From Pseudomonas sp. ACN8 (GTDB lineage: Bacteria > Pseudomonadota > Gammaproteobacteria > Pseudomonadales > Pseudomonadaceae), in assembly GCF_002303925.1 (NCBI RefSeq), contig NZ_MRCS01000062.1, forward strand, positions 1 to 33,999: 33,999 bases of DNA, given 5' to 3'. Below the pieces are notes generated by a model. The model was given only the letters and a program-made list of their open reading frames with translations, was not told where the DNA came from and ran no database searches. The position numbers and the translations under genes are program-made. Position 1 is the stretch's first letter, and each line of letters opens with the position of its first letter. Shown here in pieces: positions 16,129 to 24,475 of this stretch.

Positions 16129-17490
16129 CTATACCGAAGCCGTAATCTTGTCAGCCATGACACTCCCGTCCACTGGGGCCTGCGTCTGACCCGCTTGACT
16201 CAATGTCAGGGATTTGGTCTCGGGTGCCCAGGCCCAGGAGATCAATGCCCCGAACGCGAGTACTCCGGCCAGAATGCCCATGGTCGGGCTCACTCCGATC
16301 CCCGCCACACTCACTGGCAAGAGGAACGTACTGATTGCCGAACCCAGGCGGCTGACCGCCGTTGCCAGGCCAATGCCGCTGGCCCGCACTTCCGTGGGGA
16401 AGCTCTCGGCCGGGAATACTCCTACCAGGTTGCTCACCGCCGACAGCACCAGGGTGAATACCCCGAACACCAGCACCATCAACCAGGCCGCGCTTTCCGG
16501 CAACACCGCCAGCAGGAACAAGGCCACTGCCAGAACGATGAATGAATTGATCAAAAAGCCCCGGCGGGAAAACTTGACCGTACACCAGATGCCGATCAGT
16601 GCGCCCAGTATCAATAGCATGTTGAGCATCATCTCGGTGCCGAAGCCTTCGGCCAACCCCATCTTCTGCAAAATCGACGGCAGGAAGGTGTAGATCGCAA
16701 AATACGGCATGACGATGCAAACGAAGAACAGGCAGTTGAATGCCGTGCGCTTACGGTATTCACGGCTGAAAAGCACGCCGTAACCGGAGCGAGCTGCGCT
16801 ACCAGGCTCCTCATCGAGCACAACATGGGCACCCAGGTGTTTCTTGACGATGGCCCGGGCTTCGGCGATGCGCCCGCGATTGACCAGCCAGCGCGGCGAC
16901 TCTGGCGTACCGATGCGCGCGATCAAGATCAACGCGGCCGGAATTGCCGAAGATGCCAGCATCCAGCGCCAGGCATCGTCACCGAGGCTGAGCATGGCCG
17001 TACCGACGAAGGTTGCCGCCACGTAGCCGAAGGTCCAGATCACACTGAACGAACCGAGCAATATGCCACGGTGCTTCTTCGGCGAGAACTCGGCCAGCAT
17101 CGCATGGCCGACGCTGTAGTCGCCGCCAAGTCCGATGCCGATCAAGATCCGACACAGAAACAGACCCATGGCGGTCTCGACATAGAACTGCATCACCGAA
17201 GCCAGGGTGATCAGCACGAAGCTGACCAGGAAGATTTTCTGTCGGCCCAAGGTGTCCGATATCCAACCGAAAAACAGGCTGCCGAGGAATAGCCCGATCA
17301 GTGCCGACGCGCCAATCAAGCCTTGCCAGACTGCATCGAGCTGCATTTGCGGGCTCAACAGGGTGAAGGCGATACCGATCAGGCCCAGAATGTAGCCGTC
17401 GGTGAAGTGCGCGCCGAAAGTCAGGCCGGCGATCTTGATATGGAACCTGCCGATCGGCAGATCGTCGATTTTTACCGGTTGAGCAGACAT
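16129..17490 (-). CDS. MFS transporter, metabolite:proton symporter type
   Basis: A 453-residue protein with 12 predicted membrane helices. The start at 17490 follows GAGAAG; 13 extra codons of open frame upstream look non-coding. MFS landmarks include GWISDTLGRQKIF between helices 2 and 3 (about residue 75) and GLGGDYSVGHAMLAEFSPKK at helix 4 to 5 (about residues 118-137). The ILIGIGLGGDY pattern is typical of the sugar/aromatic-acid-like symporter branch. It is the last gene of the Fae-AKR-ALDH operon and would import the compound that those enzymes process. The substrate is not known. Confidence 0.9.
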   Translation of the reverse strand: MSAQPVKIDDLPIGRFHIKIAGLTFGAHFTDGYILGLIGIAFTLLSPQMQLDAVWQGLIGASALIGLFLGSLFFGWISDTLGRQKIFLVSFVLITLASVMQFYVETAMGLFLCRILIGIGLGGDYSVGHAMLAEFSPKKHRGILLGSFSVIWTFGYVAATFVGTAMLSLGDDAWRWMLASSAIPAALILIARIGTPESPRWLVNRGRIAEARAIVKKHLGAHVVLDEEPGSAARSGYGVLFSREYRKRTAFNCLFFVCIVMPYFAIYTFLPSILQKMGLAEGFGTEMMLNMLLILGALIGIWCTVKFSRRGFLINSFIVLAVALFLLAVLPESAAWLMVLVFGVFTLVLSAVSNLVGVFPAESFPTEVRASGIGLATAVSRLGSAISTFLLPVSVAGIGVSPTMGILAGVLAFGALISWAWAPETKSLTLSQAGQTQAPVDGSVMADKITASV

Positions 17491-17568
17491 GTTCTTCTCT
17501 ATCTTGTTGTTGTGTATGGAGTGAGACAACGGACGGGTGGCGCCCCTGCTGGCAGAGGCGCCATTGCC

Positions 17569-19002
17569 TTATAGGCCGCCCATCAACAAGTATTTGATTT
17601 CCAGGTAATCATCCAGACCATATTTGGAGCCTTCACGCCCCAGACCAGACTCCTTGATTCCGCCAAAGGGAGCAACTTCGGTAGAAATGATCCCCTCGTT
17701 GATCCCGACCATGCCGGCCTCCAGGCCTTCGGCCATGCGCCAGACGCGGCCGATGTCGCGGCTGTAGAAGTAGGCCGACAGACCGAACGGCGTGTCGTTG
17801 GCCTTTTGCAGCACCTCGGCTTCGTCCTTGAAACGGAAGCAGGCAGCTACCGGGCCAAAGGTCTCTTCCTGGGCGATCAACATCTCGCTGTTGGCTTCGG
17901 CGAGAACCGTAGGCTCGTAGAACGTGCCGCCCAGTGCATGACGGCGGCCGCCGCACAGGACTTTGGCGCCCTTCTCCACTGCATCGCTCACGTGCTGTTC
18001 GACCTTGGCCAAAGCGGCGCCATTGATCAGCGGACCTTGCTCGGTTTCACCGTCCAGGGCGCTGCCGATGCGCATGGCGGCAACCGCTTCGACGAGCTTG
18101 CCGGTGAAGGCTTCGTACACGCTGTCTTGAATGAAGAAGCGATTTACACAAACGCAGGTTTGCCCGGTGTTACGGAACTTCGAGGCCATGGCGCCTTTGA
18201 CCGCCGCATCCAGATCGGCGTCGTCGAACACGATGAATGGCGCGTTGCCGCCCAGCTCCAGCGAGACCTTTTTCAAGGTGTCGGCGGCCTGGCGCATCAG
18301 CAGTTTGCCGGTGCGGGTCGAACCGGTGAACGACAGCTTGCGCACGACGCCGGACGCTTGCAGTGCGCCGCCAATCGCCACGGCATCACCGGAGACGACG
18401 TTGAACACACCGGCCGGAATCCCTGCTTGCTCGGCCAGCACCGCCAGGGCGAAAGCCGACAGGGGGGTTTCTTCCGACGGTTTGAGGATCATCGTGCAAC
18501 CGGCGGCCAGCGCCGGGCCGACCTTGCGGGTGACCATGGCCAGCGGGAAGTTCCACGGGGTGATCGCAGCGACCACACCGATGGCTTCCTTGGTGACGAT
18601 GATCCGCGCATCGGCCTTGTGGCTCGGGATCACGTCGCCATAGGCGCGCTTGGCTTCTTCGGCGAACCACTCCAGGAAGCTCGCTGCATAGACCACTTCG
18701 CCCATGGCTTCGGCCAACGGCTTACCCTGTTCGCGGCTGAGCAGCATGGCCAGGTCCTTCTGGTGCCTCAGCATCAAGTCGCTCCAGCGCTTGAGGCGCT
18801 GGCTGCGTTCCTTGGCGGTCAGCTTGCGCCACGCCGGCAAGGCACGGTTGGCCGCTTCGATGGCCAGATTGGTCTCTTCAGCGCCAGCCTTTTGCACTTC
18901 GGCGATCAGCTCGCCGTTGGCCGGGTTCAGCACCGGGTATGTGGCGCCACCGCTGGACCATTGGCCATCGATGAAACTTCCGTGACGGATCAACGCGCTC
19001 AT
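17569..19002 (-). CDS. Succinate-semialdehyde-dehydrogenase-like aldehyde dehydrogenase
   Basis: A 477-residue NAD(P)-dependent aldehyde dehydrogenase of normal length. Catalytic Cys283 sits in NTGQTCVC, Glu249 in SLELGG, Asn151 in TPWNFP, and the nucleotide-binding FTGSTRTG is at 225-232. The paired Cys (CVC) and overall pattern match the GabD-like succinate-semialdehyde group, but related enzymes oxidise other semialdehydes. The start codon overlaps the stop of the aldo/keto reductase gene as ATGA, so they are co-translated. In this operon it probably oxidises an aldehyde made or released by its neighbours. Confidence 0.92.
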   Translation of the reverse strand: MSALIRHGSFIDGQWSSGGATYPVLNPANGELIAEVQKAGAEETNLAIEAANRALPAWRKLTAKERSQRLKRWSDLMLRHQKDLAMLLSREQGKPLAEAMGEVVYAASFLEWFAEEAKRAYGDVIPSHKADARIIVTKEAIGVVAAITPWNFPLAMVTRKVGPALAAGCTMILKPSEETPLSAFALAVLAEQAGIPAGVFNVVSGDAVAIGGALQASGVVRKLSFTGSTRTGKLLMRQAADTLKKVSLELGGNAPFIVFDDADLDAAVKGAMASKFRNTGQTCVCVNRFFIQDSVYEAFTGKLVEAVAAMRIGSALDGETEQGPLINGAALAKVEQHVSDAVEKGAKVLCGGRRHALGGTFYEPTVLAEANSEMLIAQEETFGPVAACFRFKDEAEVLQKANDTPFGLSAYFYSRDIGRVWRMAEGLEAGMVGINEGIISTEVAPFGGIKESGLGREGSKYGLDDYLEIKYLLMGGL

Positions 19003-20033
19003 GCCACGGCCTCAGTCAGGTTGAAGCGATCCAGACCCGGACGGGCGGTACGCAGGATTCGTTTGCCAGCGGTGTAATCGTTGATCACGTCGCACGGCGT
19101 GTAATTGCGCTCCAGCTCATGCAGTTCTTCGGCGTCGAGCTTTGTTTCCAGGGCCGCCAGGGCACTGTCGAACTGCTCGGTGGTATCGGCACCGACCAGC
19201 ATGCAATCCACGCCCGGATGGTTGGCCACCCACGCCTGGGCAATCTGCGCGTTGGACACGCCACGGGCACGGGCCACGCGTTGCACCGAATGGGCGATTT
19301 CGAACGAGGCTTCGTCGCTGTACATCTGCTGGGTGAAGAAGTCGGTCTGGTTGCGGGTCGACTGCGCGTCACCGGTCAGCAGGCCGCGAGCCAGCGGACT
19401 GAACACCGACACACCGAGGCCCTGGTCGCGGCAGAACGGGATCATCTCGCGCTCTTCTTCACGGTAGGCGCAGTTCAGTTGCAGCTGCATGTTGATCGGC
19501 TTGACCCAGCCATTGCGCTCGCAGGCCAGGAGGATTTTTGCCAGTTGCCCGGTGAGCATGGTCGACACGCCGATGTAACGGGCCTTGCCGGAACGCACGA
19601 TGTCGTTCATCGCGCTCATGGTCTCTTCAACCGGAGTGTTGACGTCGAAGTAGTGCAGCATGAAGACGTCGACGTAATCCATGTCCAGGCGCTTTAACGA
19701 AGCATCAATGCTGTCCATGATGTGCTTGCGCGAATGGCCGCTGGCGTTGATGCCGGAACGGGTGCCGTAGCCGACCTTGGTGGTGATCACCAGGTCTTCG
19801 CGACGGGCCAGGCGCTTGACGATGCGCCCCACCACTTCTTCGCCGACACCTGCGGAATAGAAGTCCGCCAGGTCGATGAAGTTCACACCATTGTCCAGCG
19901 CGTGCTTGACGATCGGCTCGCTTTTCTTCTCATCGAAGATCCACGGTTTCCAGTCCGGGGTGCCCATGTTCATGGTGCCCAGGCACAGGCGGGAGACTTC
20001 GAGGCCGGAGTTGCCCAAACGAATGTATTGCAT
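18999..20033 (-). CDS. Aldo/keto reductase
   Basis: A 344-residue TIM-barrel oxidoreductase. The start at 20033 follows GAGGT, and the domain begins immediately (MQYIRLGNSGLEVSRLCLGT). The catalytic tetrad is complete: Asp54, Tyr59 (FIDLADFYSAG), Lys86 (TTKVG) and His127 (MLHYFD). The NADPH-binding end (residues about 220-300) contains FSPLARGLLTGD. It resembles the YghZ/Tas-like branch acting on small aldehydes and ketones. It starts only 10 bases after the Fae stop codon and overlaps the dehydrogenase gene. Confidence 0.93.
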   Translation of the reverse strand: MQYIRLGNSGLEVSRLCLGTMNMGTPDWKPWIFDEKKSEPIVKHALDNGVNFIDLADFYSAGVGEEVVGRIVKRLARREDLVITTKVGYGTRSGINASGHSRKHIMDSIDASLKRLDMDYVDVFMLHYFDVNTPVEETMSAMNDIVRSGKARYIGVSTMLTGQLAKILLACERNGWVKPINMQLQLNCAYREEEREMIPFCRDQGLGVSVFSPLARGLLTGDAQSTRNQTDFFTQQMYSDEASFEIAHSVQRVARARGVSNAQIAQAWVANHPGVDCMLVGADTTEQFDSALAALETKLDAEELHELERNYTPCDVINDYTAGKRILRTARPGLDRFNLTEAVA

Positions 20034-20043
20034 GGCGCTGACC

Positions 20044-20556
20044 TCAGGCTTTAGGGGTGTAGAAAGGGTTGCTGATGTGATCGACCACATCCTTTAGCTG
20101 CGCGGTTTCCGGCTTACCGGTCAGGGCGGCGCGGATCGCGGTGCGGCAGGCGTTGTAGTTGTTCAGGTACACGGCGTCGAGGTCGTCACAGGCCGGGTTG
20201 ACCCAGTTGGCGGTAACGATGGCCCACTCGTCCTCGGCTTCCGGCGGCAAGGTGCCGTCGAGCAAGGCTTCCAGAACTGCCTTGGCAATACCGGCCTGGG
20301 ATGCGCCCCAGGTGGCGTTGCCGTGCAGGTCGCTGCCGATCGCGGCCTTGTTCACATACAAAGTCATCGGCTTGACCGGAATGTTCGGCTGGGCGATCAC
20401 CATGAACGGGCAGTGACCCTGGCTTGGCGAGGCCAGGCTGTTGGCGAATGCCTGCCCTGCCGGGCCGTTGCGCGGACCGATCAGGATGTTGATGTGCGCG
20501 GCGTTCACGCCGGGGCCTTCGAAACCTTCACCGATGTACAGGTCGAGTTCTTTCAT
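20044..20556 (-). CDS. fae: Formaldehyde-activating enzyme (Fae) homologue
   Basis: A 170-residue protein of the usual Fae length. GVNAAHINILIG (residues 16-27) carries His21, which corresponds to the proposed catalytic His22 of the Methylobacterium enzyme. GPAGQAFANSLASPSQGH (31-48) and VIAQPNIPVKPMTLYVNKA (about 53-71) match the family core. Family members condense formaldehyde with tetrahydromethanopterin, a cofactor not normally made by Pseudomonas; no other gene of that pathway is visible here. It may act on another carrier, bind formaldehyde, or have drifted to a new aldehyde substrate. It leads an operon with an aldo/keto reductase, aldehyde dehydrogenase and MFS transporter. Confidence 0.9.
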   Translation of the reverse strand: MKELDLYIGEGFEGPGVNAAHINILIGPRNGPAGQAFANSLASPSQGHCPFMVIAQPNIPVKPMTLYVNKAAIGSDLHGNATWGASQAGIAKAVLEALLDGTLPPEAEDEWAIVTANWVNPACDDLDAVYLNNYNACRTAIRAALTGKPETAQLKDVVDHISNPFYTPKA

Positions 20557-20958
20557 GATTATTACTCTTGGGGACGTTGAGAGAATTGGAGGTAATCAGC
20601 AGCGCACGCAGGCTTTGGGCAGTGCATGGCAAAAACGGTTTTCGAAGAGCGCAGCGTGAAGCTGACGAAGGCGTGGTTGCGGGGCTTGGTCATGAGTGCA
20701 AACGCTCTTTTTGTTATGGATGAGCTGTGTTTGCGCTTTTTTATCACTGGCCGTCGGGACGGCTGTAACCATTAAAAATCATAAGGCCATGACTTGAAGT
20801 AATGCCCCTCAGGCTGGAGCTGAGAAAATCGCCGCAGCCGGCTTTTCAGTAGTGATTCAAAAAATGCGGTCATGCTGTAACGCTTCGGGACTCGCGGTCT
20901 CTAGAGAACTGAGCAAGCACTGATGCTTGTTTACCCATCTTGAAACTGGAGAAACATC
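20557..20958. other. 402-base divergent intergenic region
   Basis: This region separates the fae operon (minus) from the first bufferin operon (plus). The right part holds the ECF-type promoter at 20876-20904. The left part must contain the fae promoter, but I see no clear motif. A spaced inverted repeat GCAAAC/GTTTGC lies near 20699-20735. Small open frames here look non-coding. Confidence 0.55.
20876..20904 (+). promoter_or_regulatory. ECF-type promoter of the bufA1 operon
   Basis: TGTAACGC (20876-20883) and TCTCTAG (20898-20904) are separated by exactly 14 bases, 55 bases before the bufA1 start. The same two blocks with the same spacing precede bufA2. TGTAAC/GAAC-like -35 boxes with a short GTCT-type -10 are known for ECF sigma factors, and an ECF gene lies between the two operons. 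Confidence 0.8.
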
Positions 20959-21261
20959 ATGACCGCAACCGTCCGCCCTCTTTCCGCCACTGCATTGGTC
21001 CTGGCGCTTGGTTCGGCCTTGAGCCTGGCCACCGTCGCCACCGCCCATGCCGCCACCGACATGGAAAAATGCTTCGGCGTGTCACTCAAAGGCAAAAACG
21101 ATTGCGCCGCCGGTGCTGGCACCACGTGCGCCGGCACGTCGAAAACCGACTTCCAGGCCAATGCCTGGAAGCTCGTCCCCCAAGGCACTTGTACCTCCCT
21201 CGAAAGCAAGACTTCATCGACCGGATTCGGTCAGCTGGAAGCCTTCAAAGCCAAGTCCTGA
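20959..21261 (+). CDS. bufA1: BufA1-family (DUF2282) periplasmic bufferin precursor
   Basis: A 100-residue precursor with a Sec signal peptide (residues 1-31, ending TATAHA-type as ATAHA). The mature part has four cysteines at 38, 49, 57 and 78 (EKCFGV, KNDCAAG, TTCAGT, QGTCTS), the DUF2282 pattern. Bufferins are modified by an MNIO-family iron enzyme that converts cysteines to thiooxazole-type groups, giving metal-binding peptides that protect against copper in the periplasm. TGGAG lies seven bases before the ATG. The maturase, its partner and a DoxX protein follow directly. Modification here is inferred from the family. Confidence 0.92.
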   Translation: MTATVRPLSATALVLALGSALSLATVATAHAATDMEKCFGVSLKGKNDCAAGAGTTCAGTSKTDFQANAWKLVPQGTCTSLESKTSSTGFGQLEAFKAKS

Positions 21262-21286
21262 TTCAAGACCAGCCTGAGTGTCGACC

Positions 21287-22135
21287 ATGAACAGTTTGTT
21301 ATCCGGCCTCCCGCGTCGCACCGGGCTGGGGCTCAAATCCGAGCACTTTCGTGAAGTGCTCGGATCAAGACCGGACATTGGTTTCTTCGAAGTTCACGCC
21401 GAAAACTACATGGTTGCCGGCGGGCCGTTTCATCATTTCCTGGGGTTGATCCGTGAGCAATATCCACTGTCCCTGCACGGCGTGGGCTTGTCGATTGGTG
21501 GTGAAGGGCCGCTGGATGCGCATCATCTGCGACGGCTCGGCGAGCTGATTGAACGCTATCAACCCCAGGCTTTTTCCGAACACCTGGCATGGGCAGGCCA
21601 TGGATCCATATTCCTCAACGACCTGCTTCCCCTGGCCTATGACACACCGACACTTAACCGCGTCTGCTCGCACATCGACCAGGTGCAAACCACCCTCAGG
21701 CGCCCGATGCTGCTGGAAAATCCGGCGACCTATCTGGCCTTTGAACACTCGACAATCGATGAGGCAGACTTCGTGGGCGAAATCATTCGTCGCACAGGCT
21801 GCGGGTTGCTGTTGGACGTAAACAACGTCTATGTATCGTGCATCAACCATCGTCGTGATCCTCTGGCCTACATCCAAGCCCTGCCCCTGCATGCGGTCGG
21901 TGAAATTCACTTGGCAGGTTTTAACGAAGACAGCGATGCCTTGGGTGACCGTCTGTTGATCGATGATCACGGCGCGCCGATCGATAACGAAGTCTGGGCG
22001 TTGTACCAAAGGGTGTTGGAGCAAGTCGGACCGGTCGCCACGCTGATCGAGCGCGACAACAATCTGCCGCCTTTCGATGTGTTGCTCGGCGAAGCACGCC
22101 AGGCCGATAAATTGTTGCTGAGCGTAGGCGCTTGA
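21287..22135 (+). CDS. bufB1: MNIO-family (DUF692) bufferin maturase BufB1
   Basis: A 282-residue TIM-barrel, multinuclear non-haem iron oxidase. Metal-ligand motifs are visible in order: EVHAENY (Glu39), LHGVGLSIGG (His64), LLDVNNVYVS (about residue 184), EIHLAGF (about residue 207) and IERDNNLPPF (about residue 256). The family oxidises cysteines of a partner peptide, here most likely BufA1. ATG at 21287 is preferred over the in-frame GTG nine bases upstream; both have weak ribosome sites. The gene begins 25 bases after bufA1 and ends two bases before bufC1. Confidence 0.93.
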   Translation: MNSLLSGLPRRTGLGLKSEHFREVLGSRPDIGFFEVHAENYMVAGGPFHHFLGLIREQYPLSLHGVGLSIGGEGPLDAHHLRRLGELIERYQPQAFSEHLAWAGHGSIFLNDLLPLAYDTPTLNRVCSHIDQVQTTLRRPMLLENPATYLAFEHSTIDEADFVGEIIRRTGCGLLLDVNNVYVSCINHRRDPLAYIQALPLHAVGEIHLAGFNEDSDALGDRLLIDDHGAPIDNEVWALYQRVLEQVGPVATLIERDNNLPPFDVLLGEARQADKLLLSVGA

Positions 22136-22137
22136 CC

Positions 22138-22899
22138 ATGAGCACTCAAGCGGCATTCGCCACCGCCCTGCTCGATGTGCAGCAGCCTTGCCCTGAGGGT
22201 CTCTTTACTGCCAATGGCGCTGATCCGGCCAGTCGCTTTGGCGTCTATCGCAACAACGTGCAGAGCTCATTGATCAATGCTCTGGCAGACAGCTACCCCG
22301 TGGTAGTGCAATTGGTGGGCAATGAGTTTTTCCGGGCGATGGCGGCGTCCTACGTGCGCGCCCGGCCACCGCTGAGCCCGTTGCTCAACGATTACGGCCA
22401 AAACCTGGCCAGCTTCATCGAAGCATTCGAACCGGCAGCCAGCGTGCCATACCTGGCCGATATCGCCCGACTGGAACGCCTACGGGTTCAGGCCTACCAC
22501 GCTGCCGATGTACTGCCCCTGAGCCTTCAACAAATTGCCACCGCGCTAGCAGACCCGCAGGCCCTGAGCCGGCTTTGCATTGAGCTTCATCCCTCTGTGA
22601 ACCTGCTGAACTCGCCCTTCGCCGTGGTCGACATCTGGGCGGCCCACCAAAACGTCTCGACGCTGGCGGGGATCAATTTTATTCATGGTCAACACGCCCT
22701 CGTAGTGCGCAACGCTCTGGATGTCGAGGTGCATGCCATAGACCCAGGCGCTAGCGCTTTCATCCACAACCTGCAAAACGGCCAGTCACTGGGGCAGGCC
22801 ATTGGTAACGCTCCGGCATTCGACGTGAGCCTGACACTTGCGTTGTTGATCAGTCGCCACGCCATCACCGAACTACTTCCATACAAGGTACTCGCATGA
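22138..22899 (+). CDS. bufC1: BufC1: DUF2063-domain partner of the maturase
   Basis: A 253-residue protein whose N-terminal half has the DUF2063 (HvfC/BufC) pattern: RFGVYRNNVQSSLINALADS (about residues 33-52), then YPVVVQLVGNEFFRAMAASY. Proteins of this family accompany MNIO enzymes and are thought to bind the precursor and present it to the iron enzyme; the older label 'DNA-binding' is a structural guess. The C-terminal part is diverged. The start is two bases after the bufB1 stop and the end overlaps the next gene as ATGA, showing a coupled operon. Confidence 0.88.
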   Translation: MSTQAAFATALLDVQQPCPEGLFTANGADPASRFGVYRNNVQSSLINALADSYPVVVQLVGNEFFRAMAASYVRARPPLSPLLNDYGQNLASFIEAFEPAASVPYLADIARLERLRVQAYHAADVLPLSLQQIATALADPQALSRLCIELHPSVNLLNSPFAVVDIWAAHQNVSTLAGINFIHGQHALVVRNALDVEVHAIDPGASAFIHNLQNGQSLGQAIGNAPAFDVSLTLALLISRHAITELLPYKVLA

Positions 22900-23369
22900 A
22901 CCTCATTACCCGCGCCACCACCTGGATGAGTAAGATCCCAGGCAGCCTGATTGCCTTCGTCGCAAGATTTTCCATCGCCGCCGTGTTCTGGAAGTCCGGT
23001 CAAACCAAGGTCGAGGGACTGGCGATCGACCTGGTCGACGGTAGCTTCCAGCTCGGCCTGCCGCGCCTGGCCAACTCGACCATTCCCTTGTTCCAAAGCG
23101 AATACAGCGTACCGCTGCTGGCGCCAGAGGCTGCCGCCTACATGGCCACATTTGCCGAACATTTCTTTCCAGTCCTGATCCTGCTGGGGCTCGCCACGCG
23201 CTTTTCAGCGCTGATGTTGCTGGGCATGACTCTGACCATTCAGCTTTTCGTTTATCCGGATGCCTACCCAACGCACGGGATCTGGGCTGCGGTGCTGCTG
23301 TATTTGATGGCGAGCGGTCCAGGCAAACTGTCGCTCGATCAGCTCATTGCCCGACGTCATTCCCGATAA
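22896..23369 (+). CDS. DoxX-family membrane protein of the bufferin operon
   Basis: A 157-residue protein with four hydrophobic helices and a DoxX pattern (LIAFVARFSIAAVFWKSGQT near residue 18, FFPVLILLGLATRFSALML near residue 90). It overlaps bufC1 by four bases. DoxX proteins often accompany bufferin and other redox operons and are thought to work in membrane redox or quinone chemistry, but the job here is unproven. It corresponds to the fourth gene of the Caulobacter-type operon. Confidence 0.9.
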   Translation: MNLITRATTWMSKIPGSLIAFVARFSIAAVFWKSGQTKVEGLAIDLVDGSFQLGLPRLANSTIPLFQSEYSVPLLAPEAAAYMATFAEHFFPVLILLGLATRFSALMLLGMTLTIQLFVYPDAYPTHGIWAAVLLYLMASGPGKLSLDQLIARRHSR

Positions 23370-23515
23370 GGCAACGAGGGAAATCTCGACTCGTGGGTTT
23401 TCGCCGCTTTTGAGAATCGTCCTATAGGGCCGACATGGAGGGCGCCGCTAACATCGGATTCCATGTTCCCCTATCCCGGATGGTATTTCTGTGCACATAG
23501 CCTATGTATTGAACG

Positions 23516-24151
23516 ATGGCGCTTCCATTGAGCGACATGCATATGAGTAACGACGCGCATCTGGTTGAGCGTCTGTTGTCCGGCGACCCAACGGCTTACA
23601 AGGAACTGGTTGGCACCTATCAAAGCGCCATGCGGGCAGTGGCGTACACCATCGCCGGTTCGCGACATGCCGATGATGTGGTGCAGGACGCGTGGTTGTC
23701 TGTGGTGCGCAACCTGGCCGGCTTCCAGGGCCGTTCAAGTCTCAAGACCTGGCTGCTGACCATCACGGCCAACTCTGCCAAGAGCCGCTACAGGCAAAAC
23801 CGCCGGGAGATCTTGCTCGAAGACGTTCCGTCACCCCATGGCACTATCGGTGATGAGCGGTTCTCGACCGAGGATGGTCACTGGTTGCTGGCACCCTTTG
23901 CCTGGCACCAAGACACCCCCGAAGCATTGTTGACCGAAAATGAATTGCGCCAATGCCTTGAACGTACTTTGCAGAACTTGCCAGAATTTCAAAAAGGCGT
24001 TTTGTTATTGCGCGAACGTCAAGGACTAGAGTTACAGGAAATCTGCGAGCTTCTGGAGCTTTCACTTTCAAACGTTCGGGTTCTGCTGCACAGGGCACGC
24101 CTGAAGGTCTTTGCCACCTTAGAGCACTTTGAGGAGACCGGGAAATGCTGA
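23516..24151 (+). CDS. ECF-type RNA polymerase sigma factor
   Basis: An ECF sigma factor of up to 211 residues. Region 2 spans about residues 25-95 (AYKELVGTYQSAMRAVAYTI, DDVVQDAWLSVVRNLAGF, LKTWLLTITANSAKSRYR). Region 4 spans about residues 150-205 (LPEFQKGVLLLRERQGLELQ, SLSNVRVLLHRARLKV). The start is uncertain: ATGs at 23516, 23537 and 23543 are all in frame and none has a strong ribosome site; the conserved part begins with MSNDAHLVERLLSGD at 23543. It overlaps the anti-sigma gene. The two bufferin operons on either side carry the same promoter, so this is very probably the factor that reads them. Confidence 0.93.
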   Translation: MALPLSDMHMSNDAHLVERLLSGDPTAYKELVGTYQSAMRAVAYTIAGSRHADDVVQDAWLSVVRNLAGFQGRSSLKTWLLTITANSAKSRYRQNRREILLEDVPSPHGTIGDERFSTEDGHWLLAPFAWHQDTPEALLTENELRQCLERTLQNLPEFQKGVLLLRERQGLELQEICELLELSLSNVRVLLHRARLKVFATLEHFEETGKC

Positions 24152-24378
24152 CTTGTAAAGAACAAGTAGCGCGCTCCAGCGATTATCTCGATGGCCAATT
24201 GAGCTACCGGGGGAAATTGATGATGCGACATCATTTGATGTTTTGCCCCAATTGCCGGCGCTTCATGCACCAGATGCGCCTGATGCAGAAGACGCTGCGA
24301 GTCATGCCCGAGGATGCTCTGCCAGACATTGACATGCTGGCCGAGCGTCTCGTGCAAGAGCGTCGTAACGATCAGTAG
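24145..24378 (+). CDS. Zinc-binding anti-sigma factor (zf-HC2/ZAS type)
   Basis: A 77-residue soluble protein with the anti-sigma zinc motif His30-x3-Cys34-x2-Cys37 (HHLMFCPNC) and an additional Cys4. No membrane helix is seen, so sensing is probably cytoplasmic. Redox- or metal-responsive ZAS proteins release their sigma factor when the zinc thiolates are oxidised or the metal is displaced, for instance by copper. Its ATG lies inside the last codons of the sigma gene (overlap of seven bases), which would keep the two in a fixed ratio. Confidence 0.9.
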   Translation: MLTCKEQVARSSDYLDGQLSYRGKLMMRHHLMFCPNCRRFMHQMRLMQKTLRVMPEDALPDIDMLAERLVQERRNDQ

Positions 24379-24475
24379 AACCTGTTCTATTCGGCAGACG
24401 AAGTATTTATCGCCGCACGCTTGCGTGTTGAACAAAACCGCCATCGACAGCGCACCGCATTTTTTTCTTGAAACC

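Noticed and set aside
17806..19077. 423-codon plus-strand open frame opposite the aldehyde dehydrogenase gene
   Set aside because: Antisense shadow; the dehydrogenase on the other strand has all catalytic residues.
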